DNA of 46,175 nucleotides from the NCBI GenBank assembly GCA_023415795.1, contig JAEZJG010000005.1:1-46175 (forward strand), given 5' to 3'. The position numbers were made by a program, and so were the translations under genes. The notes under the pieces were generated by a model. It did not search any database, was not told the DNA's origin, and saw only the letters and a list, made by a program, of their open reading frames with translations. Positions 8,013 through 15,987 of the stretch are shown here, piece by piece (the stretch's first letter is position 1; every line of letters begins with the position of its first letter). This stretch comes from Bacillota bacterium. GTDB taxonomy: Bacteria > Bacillota > Clostridia > Christensenellales > SZUA-584.

Positions 8013-9092
8013 TCAGTTCTCAAGAAAGCTGCTCAGCTTGCCCAGTTCCTTGCCCACATCGGCAGGCTGCACGACTGACATTCCTTTGTAATTGCCGTCT
8101 TTATAATCCTGAGGATAGCGGTACGTTTCCAGCTCGCTGCTGTCCATACCCTTCACTGTTTTCGCAAGCTCCAGCATTGTTCCCAGCGGCATGTCGGTAC
8201 GCACATAATTCACCGCCGCGTTCAACAGACCGGGTATTTCACCTGCGCTCACATTCTTCATCTCCTTAAACAGCGCGTGCAGTACGTTCTGCTGGCGCTG
8301 AATGCGACCGGAATCTCCGCCCGGATGCCGCACACGCATGTAAGCCACAGCCTGCCGCCCCGTCAGGTGCTGCATACCGGATGCTTTGAGATGCTTGGCC
8401 TTGTTCGACGGGTCAATACTGTTCACTTCGTCGATGCACAGGTTCAGGTTCTCAATTTCGTTCTTCTCAATCTCGATGTCCACACCGCCCAGAGCGTTCA
8501 GAATATCCTCCATACCAAAGAAGTTGACCACCATGTAGTAATCAGGCGTGAGTCCAAAGCTTTGGTAATATGTCCGTTTGGCAAGCTCAATACTGCCAAA
8601 ACCAAATGCCGTATTCAGCTTGTTCTTGCCGTGACCGTCAATCTGAACCAGCGTATCGCGCATAAAAGATACCAGCTTGATGGTGCCCTTGTCCGGGTTG
8701 ACGCGCAGATACATCATAACGTCGGAGCGTCCGGAGAACTTTTTGCTGTCGCGGTTATCCACGCCGATCATCAGTATGTCCGTCTCTCCCGCTGTCTTTG
8801 CAATTTCCGAAGCGTCCCCTTCTTGAAATGAGACCTCAGGCAAGCCCTCCACATTGTCCGCGCCTTCATCCTCCAGCGCAATGGTATCTCCAGCGTCTAA
8901 GCCGCCCCAAATCTGCGACACGTTGAAATACACCGCCACTCCAACGCCCGCCAGTGCCACCACCAGCACAACGAACACCGCCACCAGCGCCCGCATCCGT
9001 CCGCTTTTCGGCGGCTTGCGCTCCGGCTGGCGCGGCTTTTTCAGCCCCAGCTGTGATTCGTCAATATACATTTTGTTGCCGTTCTGTTCCAT
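8013..9092 (-). CDS. LytR-CpsA-Psr (LCP) family cell-wall polymer ligase
   Basis: A 359-residue membrane-anchored extracellular enzyme. LCP proteins transfer undecaprenyl-phosphate-linked glycopolymers such as teichoic acids onto peptidoglycan. A basic cytoplasmic N-terminus (residues 1-28) and one transmembrane helix (about 29-52) precede the LCP domain. That domain opens at DILMIGVDNR and carries SGRSDVMM, then SFMRDTLV with the pyrophosphate-binding Arg and Asp. RVRHPGGDSGRIQRQQ near residue 270 holds further conserved Arg residues. ATG at 9092 follows GGGGGA at short spacing. It is monocistronic, in line with the adjacent minus-strand gene but 119 bases away. The polymer transferred is unknown. 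Confidence 0.92.
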   Translation of the reverse strand: MEQNGNKMYIDESQLGLKKPRQPERKPPKSGRMRALVAVFVVLVVALAGVGVAVYFNVSQIWGGLDAGDTIALEDEGADNVEGLPEVSFQEGDASEIAKTAGETDILMIGVDNRDSKKFSGRSDVMMYLRVNPDKGTIKLVSFMRDTLVQIDGHGKNKLNTAFGFGSIELAKRTYYQSFGLTPDYYMVVNFFGMEDILNALGGVDIEIEKNEIENLNLCIDEVNSIDPSNKAKHLKASGMQHLTGRQAVAYMRVRHPGGDSGRIQRQQNVLHALFKEMKNVSAGEIPGLLNAAVNYVRTDMPLGTMLELAKTVKGMDSSELETYRYPQDYKDGNYKGMSVVQPADVGKELGKLSSFLEN

Positions 9093-9211
9093 GAATCCCC
9101 CGTCGATCTTCAGTTATTTCCCCGCCGCCACCTAAACAAACTATTTCCCGCGCAACATCGCAAGCAATGTTACCGTTATATTGACGCATACCAAACTTGT
9201 TTTGTTCCCAA

Positions 9212-10480
9212 TCATTGCTGAATCAGCTTGCGTGCCACCATAGCACCGCTGCTGCTCACCAGCACGCCCGCCTCGCCAGCCTTGTCGCTCCACACCTTCT
9301 TCTCGTCCCAGACAAAATCTCCCGCACCCGCGCCACGGCTCACCACCGTGAGCGGCACACCTGCCTTAAGCGTCACGCCCTGCGGAAACACAAACAGCTC
9401 GCCGCCCTTCTCAGACCATATCATCCAGCCGGACAGGTCAACATCCGTGTCGGCTGATAGCGTCGCCGTCTGCGCGTGCGTATCAATGTCCAGATTAATC
9501 GAAGCCTCAGCCGCGTCCGCCGCAACATCCGTCACCGTCAGCTCTCCGTCCCGCGCCGCCAGCTTTACGCCCAGTGTAAAGTTCTGCGTCACGTAGATGT
9601 CCGCATTGCGCAGCGCCGCCAGTACACGCGGGTTTGCCGAGTCGTTGTCTTCCGCGGTGCTGGTGGATATCACCGCCGCGAGGGGCAGCGCCGCTTTGCC
9701 AAAGGCATCGGATGTCGCATCCGGGTTGCCGTGGTTGCCCACCTTGAGCACGTCTGCCTTGAGGTCAACGCCCGCATTCATCAGGCTGTTCTCCTCGTCG
9801 AACTGCATATCTCCCGTGAACAGCCAAGTGAGACCGCCCGCGCGAAGGCGCAGCACCAGCGAGTTGTCGTTATCGTCGTCCGCGTTGAACGCTATCGGAC
9901 CCAGCACCTCAAACACCGCGCCGGAATCCGTTGCCACCGTATCTCCTGCGGAAAGCCGTGTTACCGGGAGCCCCGCTTTTTCCGCCAGCTTGTCCACCTT
10001 GCCCTTGTCCTGCGTGATGGACGCGGCATACACCGCACCGATTTCATACCGGCTCGCAGCCGTCGCGAAGCCGCCCACGTGGTCGCTGTGAATATGCGTC
10101 AGAAACACACCGTCCAGCCGCTGGACACCCAGCGCCGCCAGCGCGCGCAGCAGCGAAAGCCCCGCCTTCTTATCGCCGGTATCAATCAGATAGTTCTGCT
10201 CGCCCAGCTGCACCAGTATCGCGTCGCCATACCCCACATTGATTGCTGTCACCGCGATTTCGGGCGCATCGCCCGGCGCTTCGGATGGCTGCGCAGTGGG
10301 TACATTCACCGTTGGTTCGTTCGGCTCCGTTTGTTCGGGCATAGGCGCTTCCGTCTTGTCGGTTTGTGTCGGCGCCGCCGTTTCCGTGGGCGAAGCCTGT
10401 CCGTTATTTTCCGCGCAACCGGCAAATGCCAGCAGCAGCGCTAATATCAAAGCAATAAAAAGTCGTATCTTAGAGTGCAT
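9212..10480 (-). CDS. Secreted ComEC/Rec2-like metallo-beta-lactamase lipoprotein with lamin-tail-like C-terminus
   Basis: A 422-residue lipoprotein. The signal peptide ends in the lipobox FAGC, then a Pro/Thr/Glu-rich linker of about 60 residues leads into a metallo-beta-lactamase fold. GYGDAILVQLGEQNYLIDTG and the metal motif HIHSDHVGG (about residues 135-143) match the stand-alone ComEC/Rec2 hydrolase group; VGNHGNPDATS and WLFTGDM supply later metal ligands. Residues of about 310-422 form a beta-rich domain (DLSGWMIWS, then VTLKAGVPLTVV, then WSDKAGEAGVLV) with the order of a lamin-tail domain. The ATG at 10480 is chosen because it starts the signal peptide and has AAAGGAAG upstream. Possible role: extracellular phosphodiesterase or nuclease-like hydrolase. 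Activity is not proven. Confidence 0.82.
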   Translation of the reverse strand: MHSKIRLFIALILALLLAFAGCAENNGQASPTETAAPTQTDKTEAPMPEQTEPNEPTVNVPTAQPSEAPGDAPEIAVTAINVGYGDAILVQLGEQNYLIDTGDKKAGLSLLRALAALGVQRLDGVFLTHIHSDHVGGFATAASRYEIGAVYAASITQDKGKVDKLAEKAGLPVTRLSAGDTVATDSGAVFEVLGPIAFNADDDNDNSLVLRLRAGGLTWLFTGDMQFDEENSLMNAGVDLKADVLKVGNHGNPDATSDAFGKAALPLAAVISTSTAEDNDSANPRVLAALRNADIYVTQNFTLGVKLAARDGELTVTDVAADAAEASINLDIDTHAQTATLSADTDVDLSGWMIWSEKGGELFVFPQGVTLKAGVPLTVVSRGAGAGDFVWDEKKVWSDKAGEAGVLVSSSGAMVARKLIQQ

Positions 10481-10632
10481 CCCGCTTCCTTTCTTACAGC
10501 AAATGGCACGTTTAGTATAACTCAAAACAGCACAAAAAGCATCTTTGTTCCGAGATTTTTTACAAACGCGTTTATGTAGAGTTTATCACGTTTCACAGTC
10601 TGTCGATTATTGTCGTAAATCTTGTTTATGTT

Positions 10633-10661
10633 TTGGCAGACTTTTGTTATACTGTTAATAT
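10633..10661 (+). promoter_or_regulatory. Promoter of DUF2500-like gene
   Basis: TTGGCA (10633-10638), 17-base spacer, TAATAT (10656-10661), 33 bases upstream of the ATG at 10694. Confidence 0.6.
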
Positions 10662-10693
10662 TAAATAACTGTTGATAGGAGTAAACAATTGTA

Positions 10694-11092
10694 ATGAACA
10701 TGCGCTCATCAAAAATGTTGCTACCCCTTGTTATCATATTATCTATTTTAGGTCTTCTTCTGTGTATTGTCTCTCCCTTTATAGGGATTGTCACTTTGCT
10801 ATATTGCATTGGTAATTTTATCTGGATAATACGTTTCAGATACAAGTATAAACATCTTCCGATATTGACCCTAAGTGCGAAAGTTGTATCTAAGCTTAAT
10901 CCTGTTGCAGGAACTCAATATGGTTTTACCACAAGGTGTTTTGCTACATTTGAATTAGCAAATGGCACCAGAAAAATGTTTCGGGTGCCTTTTCAGGTAT
11001 ATGGAACAATACTGGAAAATGAGAACGGAATACTTTCATATAAAGAGCAGGGTAAAATACTAGAATTCATCGGTTTCCAAAAAACTATATAA
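10694..11092 (+). CDS. Small membrane protein with DUF2500-like domain
   Basis: A 132-residue protein. Two hydrophobic segments lie at about residues 9-28 and 32-50. The beta-rich domain after them has the DUF2500 pattern: a strand AKVVSKL, then FATFELANGTRKMFRV, then the closing YGTILENENGILSYKEQG with a phenylalanine-rich end. Function of the family is unknown. The gene has its own promoter and a GGAG site 13 bases before the ATG, a longer gap than usual; a second ATG two codons on is also possible. The gene is visibly more AT-rich than its neighbours, suggesting separate acquisition. Confidence 0.65.
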   Translation: MNMRSSKMLLPLVIILSILGLLLCIVSPFIGIVTLLYCIGNFIWIIRFRYKYKHLPILTLSAKVVSKLNPVAGTQYGFTTRCFATFELANGTRKMFRVPFQVYGTILENENGILSYKEQGKILEFIGFQKTI

Positions 11093-11125
11093 CAGTTTCT
11101 TATCGTATACAAAACCATCTCCCCC

Positions 11126-12052
11126 CTACACCACCAGCAGCGCAATCAGCGGTATCGAGACGACGGAGATCAGCGTGCTCACCACCACCAAGCGCGAGGC
11201 GTATACCGCGTCCATGCCGCCGCGCTGCACCAGCACCACGCTCATTGCGCCCGCGGGCATTGCGGTAATCAGCACCGGTACCGCCAGCAGCAGTCCGGAG
11301 AAGCCCAGCAGCTTCAGAGCGGCAAACGCCAGCAGCGGAAACAGTGCCAGCCTTATTGCGCTGAAGCCGTATATCTTCACGCCGCTCATCAGGTCCGACA
11401 GCCGCACCGTCGCCAGTATCATGCCGACCACCATCATCGCCAGCGGCGTTTGCGTCGCGCCCAGCATGTCGAGCAGACTTGTCATAAACGCTGGCATCTG
11501 CACCTTGCCGATGAGCATAGCCAGTGCCACGATGGTCGCGTAGAACGGCAGATTGATCAGCATCTTCTTATCAAACAGGCGCGCACCCGGCTTGGCGCGG
11601 CTCAATAGCACCGGCGTGATGCCGTAATACAGCAGGTTCAGCGGCAGCGCGAACAGCACGGCATACAGCAGCGCCCTCTCCCCCAGCAGCATATAGCACA
11701 CCGGCCAGCCCAGAAAGCCGTAGTTGTTGAAGAACATGGCTGCCTGCGTGACCGCGCGGCGCATGCCGTCTTTTGGCTCCAGCAGGCGCGTCAGCGGAAA
11801 AGTGAGCAGCAGCGCCGCCAGCGATATGACGATGGCGATGACGACCAGCGTCAGCAGATCTCCCTTGATGGCGTCAAAATCCGCTCCGGTGGTGGTGGCC
11901 AGTATGCTGGCCGGCACCGAGATGTTCAGCACCAGCGTGGAAATCATCCCGCGCGCCTGCTCTGTCGGCTTCACGATGCGCCCAAATATATATCCGATCA
12001 GCACCAGCAAAAACACCGCGCCGATCTTCTCCAATATCTCAAGTATGCCCAT
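11126..12052 (-). CDS. AEC (auxin efflux carrier) family transporter
   Basis: A 308-residue membrane transporter with about ten hydrophobic helices in two similar halves, as in the AEC/BART superfamily. Typical features are the opening helix with VLIGYIFGR, the NNYGFLGWPV segment near residue 95 (the Asn-rich crossover of this family), and PAGAMSVVLVQR near residue 270. Bacterial members export or import small carboxylates such as malate or malonate; the substrate here is unknown. The ATG at 12052 has AGGGGG just upstream; a GTG six codons earlier would place that site inside the gene. It is convergent with the DUF2500-like gene and divergent from the DUF362 gene. Confidence 0.88.
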   Translation of the reverse strand: MGILEILEKIGAVFLLVLIGYIFGRIVKPTEQARGMISTLVLNISVPASILATTTGADFDAIKGDLLTLVVIAIVISLAALLLTFPLTRLLEPKDGMRRAVTQAAMFFNNYGFLGWPVCYMLLGERALLYAVLFALPLNLLYYGITPVLLSRAKPGARLFDKKMLINLPFYATIVALAMLIGKVQMPAFMTSLLDMLGATQTPLAMMVVGMILATVRLSDLMSGVKIYGFSAIRLALFPLLAFAALKLLGFSGLLLAVPVLITAMPAGAMSVVLVQRGGMDAVYASRLVVVSTLISVVSIPLIALLVV

Positions 12053-12244
12053 ATGTCCCCCTAAAGTCACGTGTATATATATCCGCCACTGCCCATTATA
12101 CGCTCATTGGGATGTTGGCGCAAAGCCTTTTCGCTGACGCTATATGCCGCTTCTGGACACAATATTTTTACAGCCGTGCGGTATGCAGCCGCCTTGTGCT
12201 GTGATACAATCTTGCCATCAATATATCTCAAAGGAGATTAGGCA

Positions 12245-13393
12245 TTGGCAGACGGCAAAACGCGCGTGGCGCTGATGGAGTGCGGCTCATACGATACGGA
12301 GCTGCTGACCCGCAAGATAGACGAAGCGGTATCGCTGCTGGGCGGCTTTTCGCAGTGGATACGCCCCGGCATGAACGTGCTGTTGAAGGTAAACCTGATC
12401 GGTCCGCAGCCGCCCGAATCCGCGGCGGTCACGCATGCCGAATTTGTCCGCGCCGTTGTACGGCTTCTCAAACCGCTGGGCTGCAACGTCTGGATCGGCG
12501 ACAGCTCAGGCGGTGCCATCGGCGGCAAGGCGCAGACAGGACGCAGCTTCGCCGTATCCGGCATTGAAGCGGTGGCGCAAGAGGAAGGCGCGGTTATCAA
12601 GAACTTCGACCGCGAGGGCTTGATGGAGGTAAAGACAGCGAACGGCATGGTGATGTATCTCGCCAAGCCGGTGTTCGAGGCAGACTTCCTCATCAACCTG
12701 CCCAAGCTCAAAACGCATCTGCTGGCGCTTTACACGGGCGCTGTTAAAAATCTGTACGGCTGTGTGCCCGGTCTGATGAAGGCGGAATATCACAAGCAGG
12801 CGCAGTCCGCGCGGGAGTTCGGCGAGGTGCTGTGCGACATCAACAAGCACGTGAAGCCCGGTCTTAACATCATGGACGGCGTGGTGGCAATGGACGGGCA
12901 AGGCCCCACCACCGGGCATCCATACAGCGCGGGCAAGCTGCTGGTCTCTGCCGACCCGCTGGCTCTGGACACCGTTGCCGTGCGCATGCTGGGTAAGGAC
13001 ATCCGCGAGCTGCCGGTATACGCCGCTTCGGTGCGCGAGGGCATCGGGCAATGCGACCCCGCCCAAATTGAGGTGTGCGGCGACTTTACCGCACCGCCCC
13101 GTTTGCCCGGCTTCAAGCTGCCCCGCACGATGGGCGCCAAGAAAGCGCCGGGCGGTGCGCTGGGCAAAATGATATCGCTGATGAGCACACGCCCCGTGGT
13201 GGATCAGGCTGCCTGCCGCCGCTGCAACATATGCGCGGAGAGCTGCCCCGTTTCCGCCATCGACAAAACAAACCGCCATATCGACTACACCTTGTGTATC
13301 GGCTGCATGTGCTGCCACGAGATGTGCACCTATCGCGCGGTGAAGCTGGAGCGCACCAATCCGCTGATGCGTCTGCTGTCGCGCCCCAAGTAA
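12245..13393 (+). CDS. DUF362 protein with C-terminal two-cluster ferredoxin domain
   Basis: A 382-residue protein. Residues of about 10-300 match DUF362: VLLKVNLIG near the N-terminus, IGDSSGGAIGG, then FLINLPKLKTHLLALYTGAVKNLYG and DGVVAMDGQGPT. The C-terminus holds two [4Fe-4S] motifs, CRRCNICAESCP and CIGCMCCHEMC, so it should carry electrons in the cytoplasm of an anaerobe. The redox partner is unknown. The start is TTG at 12245, chosen because AAAGGAG sits eight bases upstream; the first in-frame ATG is ten codons later and lacks a site. A strong terminator follows, so it is a single-gene unit. Confidence 0.9.
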   Translation: MADGKTRVALMECGSYDTELLTRKIDEAVSLLGGFSQWIRPGMNVLLKVNLIGPQPPESAAVTHAEFVRAVVRLLKPLGCNVWIGDSSGGAIGGKAQTGRSFAVSGIEAVAQEEGAVIKNFDREGLMEVKTANGMVMYLAKPVFEADFLINLPKLKTHLLALYTGAVKNLYGCVPGLMKAEYHKQAQSAREFGEVLCDINKHVKPGLNIMDGVVAMDGQGPTTGHPYSAGKLLVSADPLALDTVAVRMLGKDIRELPVYAASVREGIGQCDPAQIEVCGDFTAPPRLPGFKLPRTMGAKKAPGGALGKMISLMSTRPVVDQAACRRCNICAESCPVSAIDKTNRHIDYTLCIGCMCCHEMCTYRAVKLERTNPLMRLLSRPK

Positions 13394-13425
13394 GCCCCGT
13401 CTGAAAATATTGATTGTTCTTTCAT

Positions 13426-13459
13426 CCGCCCTATTGATAATTCTTGGGCGGCTGTTTTT
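13426..13459 (+). terminator. Terminator of DUF362 gene
   Basis: CCGCCC and GGGCGG pair around a 14-base loop, followed by CTGTTTTTG, 33 bases after the stop codon. Confidence 0.75.
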
Positions 13460-13555
13460 GTTGTAACCCGAATCTTATTTATTTCAATAATACAAATAAA
13501 TGTGTTTTTATTTTAGACTACCGGTGTATCTATATAGAAAAAAGGGAGTGTGCCT

Positions 13556-14407
13556 ATGCCTGCTATTAGAATCGCCATCGTCGATGATTCATCCTTTTCT
13601 ATTGCATTTATACGCGACATACTGGAACAAAACGGATTCGATGTGGTGGGTGAAGCCGGTTCGCTGGAGGAGGTACGGCGCGTTATCCGCGAAACTAAGC
13701 CCGATCTTGTCACCATGGACATGACGCTGCCGGGAACTGACGGCCTTGAGTGTACCCGCGCTGTCCACGAAATTGACGAGAACATCAAGGTGATCGTCGT
13801 CAGCTCCATGATGGATGATGAAATCGTGAAGGAGGCGAAGCAGAACAAGGTGTCGGCTTACCTGCAAAAGCCGGTGGATGCAGACGCTCTGGTTTCCGCC
13901 ATCAACCGTATCTTAGAGCGCGACAAGCTTTACAGCTTTTTGAACTCCCACTACGTTGCCAGCTTCAAGGAAGCTTTGCTTAACGGCATGAACAGCATGA
14001 CAAAAACCCTGCTGACCTACAAGGACGAATATGTCAGCAAGGGCGAATATAAATCCAAGGGAATGTCGGTGATCGTCGGCGCTATCGGGGCGTTTTCCGG
14101 GCGCATGCTGATTGATTTTTCTAAGGAAACCGCCGCCGCATTAGCAGCCGCTATGCTGAAAAAGGTATCGGTCGGCAACGATGATATTACAGCCGCGCTG
14201 GGCGAGTTTGCCAATATCGTATGCGGCAATGCCTGCTCCATGCTCAACCGGCAGAACATTGCACTGGGGCTGCGCATCGCGCCGCCGTCCATATTCTACG
14301 GAGACAAAATAAGCATATCCGCGCCCGACTTTAGCACCTTCGGTGTGCTGGCGCAAACAGCCTTTGGAGATATACTGCTCAACATTGGCTTCAAAAAGGG
14401 GGAATGA
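13556..14407 (+). CDS. Response regulator receiver domain fused to CheX phosphatase domain
   Basis: A 283-residue cytoplasmic signalling protein. Residues 1-120 are a receiver domain with the acidic pair Asp10-Asp11 in IAIVDDS, phospho-acceptor Asp55 in LVTMDMTLPG, Ser83-Ser84 and Lys105 in YLQKPVD. Residues of about 130-283 form a CheX/CheC-like domain with the ExxN motif in GEFANIVCGNA; this motif attacks phospho-aspartate of CheY. The fusion therefore joins a phosphorylatable switch to a likely phosphatase. ATG at 13556 follows AAAGGGAG at seven bases; a GTG two codons upstream is too close to it. It overlaps in function and operon with the next gene, three bases downstream. Confidence 0.9.
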   Translation: MPAIRIAIVDDSSFSIAFIRDILEQNGFDVVGEAGSLEEVRRVIRETKPDLVTMDMTLPGTDGLECTRAVHEIDENIKVIVVSSMMDDEIVKEAKQNKVSAYLQKPVDADALVSAINRILERDKLYSFLNSHYVASFKEALLNGMNSMTKTLLTYKDEYVSKGEYKSKGMSVIVGAIGAFSGRMLIDFSKETAAALAAAMLKKVSVGNDDITAALGEFANIVCGNACSMLNRQNIALGLRIAPPSIFYGDKISISAPDFSTFGVLAQTAFGDILLNIGFKKGE

Positions 14408-14410
14408 CGC

Positions 14411-14872
14411 ATGGATCTGAGCAATATAAATCCGTTTATCGAATCATTTGAGGCTGTTATACCGCAGCTGGGCTTTTCCGAAATTCGCCGCGGAGATTTG
14501 AGCGTGACCGAACAGCAGCTCAATTTTACCGGCGTGATGATCGTCGTGGGCATTGTGGGCACCTTGCGGGGCAACGCCGTATACTGCATCGAAACCGATC
14601 ATGCCAAGGCGATAGCCTCCGTGATGATGATGGGCATGCCGGTGGACGAGCTGGACGAAATGGCGCAAAGCGCGCTGTCTGAGCTGGCCAACATGCTGAC
14701 AGCCACCGCTGCAACCGGCTTTTCCGAGCTGGGTCTGCCCATTGACATCACAACACCCACGCTGCTTCACGGCGAAAACGTCAGTGTCAAGATGAGCGCG
14801 AAGCAAGCGATAAGCATCCAGCTGCTTGCAGATGGAATCCCTATTGCCATCAACCTCGCGTTCGAGGGATAA
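14411..14872 (+). CDS. cheX: Stand-alone CheX-type chemotaxis phosphatase
   Basis: A 153-residue single-domain protein of the CheX/CheC family, which removes phosphate from CheY-P. The catalytic ExxN motif lies near residue 92 in LSELANMLTATAATGF, and the fold landmarks GIVGTLRGNAVYCIE and ITTPTLLHGE are in the expected order. It starts three bases after the receiver-CheX gene, with AAAAGGGGGA as ribosome site, so the two are co-translated. It is similar to the C-terminal half of its neighbour, suggesting duplication. A terminator pair follows. No cheA, cheW or cheY lies in the window. Confidence 0.85.
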   Translation: MDLSNINPFIESFEAVIPQLGFSEIRRGDLSVTEQQLNFTGVMIVVGIVGTLRGNAVYCIETDHAKAIASVMMMGMPVDELDEMAQSALSELANMLTATAATGFSELGLPIDITTPTLLHGENVSVKMSAKQAISIQLLADGIPIAINLAFEG

Positions 14873-14921
14873 ATCCATCGCGGCTTATCACATACGATAA
14901 GCGGCTAACTATAAGCTTAAT

Positions 14922-14960
14922 AAGCCTCCGGAGCATCGTAATTGCCGGAGGCTTTGTTAT
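14922..14960 (+). terminator. Terminator of CheX operon
   Basis: AGCCTCCGG pairs with CCGGAGGCT, followed by TTGTTAT. A smaller hairpin (GCTTATC/GATAAGC, 14883-14902) precedes it directly after the stop codon. The interval up to 15139 holds no gene, only AC-rich direct repeats near 14990-15020. Confidence 0.8.
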
Positions 14961-15081
14961 ACTGTTCGCCATAGGCTAAACAACCTCACAAAAAGCTCAC
15001 AAAAGCTCAACAAAAAATGAACAGCGTTTGAGGGCTGTTGGCGTTGTTTAAACCGTCGATATTTTTTTAAGCTTCTGTATG

Positions 15082-15106
15082 AATAAAGGCGGGGCTGTGC
15101 CCGCCG
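15082..15106 (-). terminator. Terminator of the 213-residue hypothetical gene
   Basis: On the minus strand GGCGGG and CCCGCC pair around a 6-base loop, followed by TTTATTC, about 35 bases beyond the stop codon at 15140. Confidence 0.6.
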
Positions 15107-15139
15107 TTGCTATCACATATTGTTGACCGTCCTGCTGCG

Positions 15140-15781
15140 TCAGCCCAAAACATCCGCTGCCATACTATCGCCCGATGCATCTTGGCCGTATTGCCGGCCG
15201 GCTGCCCGTGCCAGCGGATTATGCTGCATCAGTTTATACGCCTGCCGTGCCTGCTTCAGCTTTGCCGCCCCCCGGCACGAAACCAGCACCGCGTCCAGCT
15301 GATCCTGCGTCAGCGTACCGTCTTCCACCAGCGCCTGTATGCCGCTGCCCTCTTCCGACAACGCCGCAGCCGCAGCCGCCCGCTGCTCCTCGGTCAGCAG
15401 CCCCATGCCCTTAAGACCATCCAGACTCTTAAGCGCCGCATTGGGCGCAGTGTCCCTTGCCTGCTTGAGCCCTGCGTATATCTCATCGGCCTGCTCGTCC
15501 GAAAGATCACCGCTGAGTACCATATCGTCCAGCGCATCCTGCAGCTCGCTGTCAGACATCTTGCTGCCCGAGCGGCGAAAGCTGTCGAGTATGCCGCGTA
15601 CATCGGGCAAATCTCCCCGGCGGTGAGTCATCGGCTGTTTCGCCGTGCTGCCATCAAGCCTGGGCGGCTCGCTAAACGAACGCTCCCGCTTTATCCTGGC
15701 GAAGCCCGGCGTCTGCTGCAAGCCGTCTGCCGATAGTTCCCGGTAATTTATTTTTTCGGTATAACCGCCAATCGTGGTCAC
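15140..15781 (-). CDS. Hypothetical 213-residue soluble protein
   Basis: I do not recognise this protein. It is hydrophilic and Ala/Asp/Gln-rich, with no signal peptide or membrane segment. Three helical stretches share a loose pattern of acidic residue, Gln, hydrophobics (LSDEQADEIYAGL, LLTEEQRAAAAAAL, TLTQDQLDAVL), so it may be a helical repeat protein. The GTG at 15781 is preceded by GGAGGA at eight bases, a convincing start. It has its own terminator and lies divergently to the EAL-HDOD gene. Its position between CheX and EAL-HDOD genes hints at a link to motility signalling, but only by context. Confidence 0.65.
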   Translation of the reverse strand: MTTIGGYTEKINYRELSADGLQQTPGFARIKRERSFSEPPRLDGSTAKQPMTHRRGDLPDVRGILDSFRRSGSKMSDSELQDALDDMVLSGDLSDEQADEIYAGLKQARDTAPNAALKSLDGLKGMGLLTEEQRAAAAAALSEEGSGIQALVEDGTLTQDQLDAVLVSCRGAAKLKQARQAYKLMQHNPLARAAGRQYGQDASGDSMAADVLG

Positions 15782-15909
15782 CGCAATTCCTCCATCCAGC
15801 TACTATGCCTTTATATGGGTACTTTTGAGCCATTTGAAACACTTTTTTCATCGGTTGCCAATCTCAAATTAACTTGACATTTTGTCTGGCCACTTTCGCA
15901 TTTTATGGT

Positions 15910-15938
15910 TTGACGCACCCCAATTGCGGTTATATACT
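15910..15938 (+). promoter_or_regulatory. Promoter of EAL-HDOD gene pair
   Basis: TTGACG (15910-15915), 17-base spacer, TATACT (15933-15938), 50 bases before the ATG at 15988: a near-consensus vegetative promoter. Confidence 0.75.
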
Positions 15939-15987
15939 AATATACATTTTATATTCTATATTTTATATCATATTACGGGAGTTATTA

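Noticed and set aside
13461..13555. SigD-type promoter before the receiver-CheX gene
   Set aside because: A TAAA box is present but no CGATA element lies at suitable distance.
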